64,000 nucleotides of DNA from Carallia brachiata. Lineage: Eukaryota > Streptophyta > Magnoliopsida > Malpighiales > Rhizophoraceae. The notes under the pieces are model-generated. The model ran no database searches and was not told the origin of the DNA. It saw only the letters and a program-made list of their open reading frames with translations. A program made the translations under genes and the position numbers. The stretch is taken from the NCBI GenBank assembly GCA_021464245.1, contig JADCRB010000019.1, positions 3,019,130 through 3,083,129 on the forward strand. The letters run 5' to 3'. The stretch's first letter is position 1. Each line of letters starts with the position of its first letter. Below, piece after piece: positions 60,609 through 64,000 of this stretch.

Positions 60609-62268
60609 ATGGAAGGGGGACTTCCAATGCTTAACTGTCTCTTACAGCACACTCTAAGAAGCCTGTGTTCCTGCTCAGATGCTTCTTCTGCCAAGTGGGT
60701 GTACGCAGTTTTTTGGAGGATATTGCCTAGAAATTACCCTCCACCTAGGTATGCATTTAGATTAATTAAATCAACTGCTGACTTTCAACTACAAAATCAC
60801 AATGTGCATTGTTGAGTGTCTACATGTCACACATTGCCTTTTTGCAGGTGGGATTATGGAGGCACTGCGCTTGATCTCTCCAAAGGAAACAAAAGAAACT
60901 GGTAATTCAGTTAAATTCTGGGAAGAAGCCCTTCATGTCTTTCAATTTGTGTTCCTTATTTTCCTTTTTTTTTTTTTGTGTTGCCAGGATTCTTGTTTGG
61001 GAGGATGGCTTCTGTGACTTCTATGAATGTGAGAAAGCGGGAAGTGGGTACATGAAGGGCAGGTTCGGAGCAGATGTCTTCTTTAAAATGTCTCATGAGG
61101 TCTATAGTTATGGAGAAGGGTCAGAATTCTAATAGCCCCCCACAAATTGATTGATTACGTTTTAGGTAAAATTTTATTAGCGAATATTGGATGTGTTGTT
61201 TTTAATTGCAACTGCAGATTGGTGGGTAAAGTTGCAGCAGATAACAGCCATAAATGGGTATTCAGAGAAAATCCAAGTGAGAGTGATCCTAATTTCATCT
61301 CCTCATGGAATATGTCTATTGAACCTGTAAGAGAAATCAGTAGAATTTTCTACTTAAGTGAATCAATGCAATTGAGGGCTGTCCATCCGCTTCCTTCTAA
61401 CATTTTTTCCCAAATTCATTTTTACTGTATACAGCAGCCCAGAGCATGGGAGTTTCAGTTCAGTTCAGGAATTCAGGTGCTTTTTTTTTTTTTTTTTATA
61501 CATAAAAGAAATCTACAGAAACTTCGGCAATTTTTCTTTTCTGACAAAAACTAAGTAAAAGCTTATTCGATATTTGCTTGATTTTTTCAGACAATTGCCA
61601 TTATTTCAGTCAGGGAAGGCATTATTCAGTTGGGTTCATTTGATAAAGTCTCTTTCTCACTCTTGCTAAATATTCTGTTTCTGTCAGTCTTTCAACTGTT
61701 TCCAATTTTCTGTCCATTCAAAACAACTTATGGCAGTTGAATTTCCCAGATGGCGGAAGATCTAAATCTGGTGATCAGTGTACAAAGGAAATTCAGCTAT
61801 CTCCAGAGCATACCAGGAGTCTTTGCCATACAAAGGCCATACCTGCCAATCCAACATCCCTACATTCTTAAACCCGGCATTCAGATGATTGAAACCCAAG
61901 AAGAAGGTTTCCCAGTTGATGACAAGCGCTATGTAGCTGGCTTGAAGAGATTGTTTGATGACAAATCCTATGATTCTCCCGTCAAGTCCATCAACCTGGG
62001 CTGGAATAGCCCACAAAACGGCATTTCAGGATCACCCATTTTGTCAATGCCACCTCTCTTGCCACCAAGCCTTGGTGCGTTGCTATCAAAACTACCCTCC
62101 GTTCTAAATTCCTACATCGATACTGAAGATCAATTAACTGACACAAAAGTGGAGACTTTACGTCATTTAGATGCTGTTCAAGGACAAAATCCTCAACCAA
62201 TAAACCCCAGCTTAGAATCAGAAGATGGGGCTGCTGTTTTTGGGCCTCTGGTGAAAGGAGAAAGTTAA
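60609..62268 (+). CDS. bHLH-MYC N-terminal-domain-like protein (At1g60060 group)
   Basis: This plant nuclear-type protein has the LHW/MYC-type N-terminal domain but no bHLH region. Relatives such as At1g60060 are often labelled 'WNK kinase-related', although no kinase motif is visible here. Exons are 60609-60748, 60848-60901, 60988-61119, 61218-61326, 61435-61476, 61591-61647 and 61750-62268, totalling 1053 nt and encoding 350 aa. All are in frame with GT-AG borders; the donor of exon 6 (AAA|GTCTCT) is weak. Start MEGGLPMLNCLLQHTLRSLC at ATG 60609; an upstream in-frame ATG (60591) would add a Cys-rich stretch. Key blocks are KWVYAVFWRILPRNYPPP, RNWILVWEDGFCDFYEC, FGADVFFKMSHEVYSYGEG, LVGKVAADNSHKWVF, SWNMSIEPQPRAWEFQF and TIAIISVREGIIQLGSF (about residues 10-190). 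The last exon holds a Pro/Leu-rich tail with SINLGWNSPQNGI and GALLSKLPSVLNS. Confidence 0.9.
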
Positions 62269-64000
62269 CTAAACCTTAATTAATTAGGAGGCCCAATTGT
62301 ACTTCTTGTTAGTTACCACTCCAGGTCGTTCGCTTTTGCACCAAGCTGCCAAATAATTTACTAGTGAATAATGTATTGTTGTTTGAGACCGTTCAGTATC
62401 CAATCCAACGGGTTAACGTGTTGTTTTATCAAATTTAGGTTTTTCCAATGTAAATTAAATGAAATAGTTTCTGGTTTATGAAATATGAAATAATCAATGG
62501 TTTATTCTTGGCTTGCTCACATTTCTTGAACTTGCATCATATTTCCAGTTCACATGATATTATAGGTTTCACAAATTACCAAAAGACTCTGTGTGTGTTT
62601 GACAGAATAGCAAGTTAGCAACGAGGAAAACAGCTAAAAATGAAACGGTAGAAGGACGTACGAGTTCAAGTGCAAGCCCAACTAAACAGGATTGCCGGGA
62701 TACTATTCAAATAAGGTGTGCATGATTGAGTTCTTTTATGAGTATTAAATATAGCTGAAGTAATTAGAAGCAATAATTTCTAATTGAAAGATTTGAACTT
62801 TAGATATCAAATTCCTATTTTATCACAATCAATTTTTTAACTGTTCGCTCTAAAGATTCAAAAATAATAATAATTGTAATAATTGAGTGCCCTTATTTTT
62901 TTCAACAAGACAATCCCTTCAAAATAGTAATAATAATAATTGAGTGCCCTTATTTTTTCAACGAGACAATCCCCTCATTAAGGGCACGAATGGTGCGGTT
63001 ATTTTTTCAACGAGACAATCCCTTCATTAAGGGCACAAATGGTGAGGAGGCATATTGTGGGGTTCAATACCAGTGGTGTATGCTCCAATCCTTAGGGCAG
63101 TGGTAGTGGTAGCGAAATTATTGTGGTTTGGTCCCCAAAATCGAAATGAAGACGAAAAGGACAATAGATGATTGAATTTTGGATCAAGTTCTTCTCTGAG
63201 ACATGGATGATCCACCCCGACTCTACCAATGGTCCCCAGATTCAGCTTTTCAACTTTATTAACAGGAATGAAAAGGAGCTATAATTTGGCATCAATTGTA
63301 GCAAAAGGCATGAATTTAGCTAATAGCAGCATTTTCTCATAACATAGCAATCAAATGTCCCAAAATTTATTGAAATCGTTATCAAGTACCCTAACACGGA
63401 ATTTCTTGTTTGGCTTTTTCTTCTTCTTACTTTTTGTTGGGAATTTTGAACTGTTCACAGTTCAAATCACCGATGTGTATGGCTCTGTTAATGCTATTGG
63501 TAGGGCCCCTCAAAGCATGAAGTATGTACTATAGTCTCTCATAGCCATGGGATTAAAATCATGCTTGTAAGCAGGTGTTTGTTACGTAATTATACTAAAA
63601 AAATGTAATTTTTAATAGTTTTCAATCTTGAGTAGGCTGTGGGTACTAGGCTGAAGGCGCCAGTTATTTGCCTTTCATTTCACTTGTTCTTGGTTCTGTT
63701 CAAACCTCTAGTTTGCTTCTCCTTTGGCTTTGTTTGACTTGTTTGTTTTCTTGGTTTTTCTAATTTTGTACAGTTAATTGGCAACTCAAAGAGGGGTTTT
63801 TTTTTTGTCAGAAACAATTTAAAATCTTTGTTTTTTTAGCAGCATCTTACGCCGTACTAGTCTGGCGATCAACTTTTTATGGCTCCCCAAGAATAAACAT
63901 TTGGGTCTGCCTAGGCATAACGAGCACAGAGTCTTAAGTCGAATTCATATGAATATTTTTTTTAATTTTTTTTATAAAACTAAACCGAAGATGTATATAA
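62269..64000. other. 3' flank and intergenic region
   Basis: The 3' UTR of the preceding gene probably ends within ~250 bases. A short tandem repeat lies at 62880-63045. The rest, including the minus frame 63027-63215, shows no recognisable gene; 63.6-63.8 kb is T-rich. Confidence 0.5.
62881..63045. repeat. Local tandem repeat, three partial copies of ~60 bp
   Basis: The block TTATTTTTTCAACGAGACAA followed by TCCCTTCATTAAGGGCAC recurs from about 62893, 62950 and 62999. Copies 1 and 2 share the lead AATTGAGTGCCC; copies 2 and 3 share GGGCACGAATGGTG-type ends. It is non-coding. Confidence 0.8.

Overview
The window is nuclear DNA from a dicot-type flowering plant. It is AT-rich and gene-sparse, its genes have short exons split by plant-type GT-AG introns, and the space between genes is filled with inverted-repeat transposons, SINE-like and LINE-like pieces and AT-rich repeats. 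The proteins read most like rosid/eudicot families; the species cannot be named from sequence alone. There is no sign of bacterial, viral or organellar origin, no CRISPR array, and no tRNA or rRNA gene that I can support.

Layout. At 2.1-3.6 kb on + lies a two-exon SGNH-type carbohydrate esterase whose signal peptide and catalytic body are in different frames. At 5.67-6.22 kb is a decayed tandem copy of it. At 13.5-15.1 kb on - is a four-exon D3-type cyclin with an Rb-binding motif and one GC-AG intron. At 29.6-32.8 kb on - is a three-exon DCL/DUF3223 organellar protein. At 40.4-42.0 kb on + is a single-exon F-box/LRR protein of the VFB/SKIP2 group. At 49.65-52.69 kb on - is an eight-exon MPDU1 homologue (ER dolichol-sugar utilisation, PQ-loop protein). 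At 60.6-62.3 kb on + is a seven-exon protein with a bHLH-MYC N-terminal-like domain (group of Arabidopsis At1g60060). These genes are functionally unrelated, as expected for a plant chromosome arm; they do not form a pathway or cluster.

Between the genes I recognise long inverted-repeat elements (17.7-18.1, 43.6-45.0, 47.2-47.7, 48.9-49.3, 53.2-53.8, 56.4-57.4 and 57.7-58.05 kb), hAT-like short elements (19.65-20.66, 22.25-22.98, 26.4-27.6, 32.9-33.17 and 39.4-39.66 kb), SINE-like insertions (several with target-site duplications: 6.9, 36.1 and 42.1 kb) and LINE RNase H remnants (34.8 and 37.3-37.9 kb).

The most informative observations concern genome structure: a 1.38-kb element with Mutator-type features and ~250-bp arms carrying a coding-like segment (possible gene capture), a 0.5-kb element inserted with a perfect 9-bp duplication inside another inverted-repeat element, the esterase frameshift, and the GC-AG intron of the cyclin. 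I found no convincing new multigene system. All exon junctions were placed by eye from splice signals, reading frame and family conservation.
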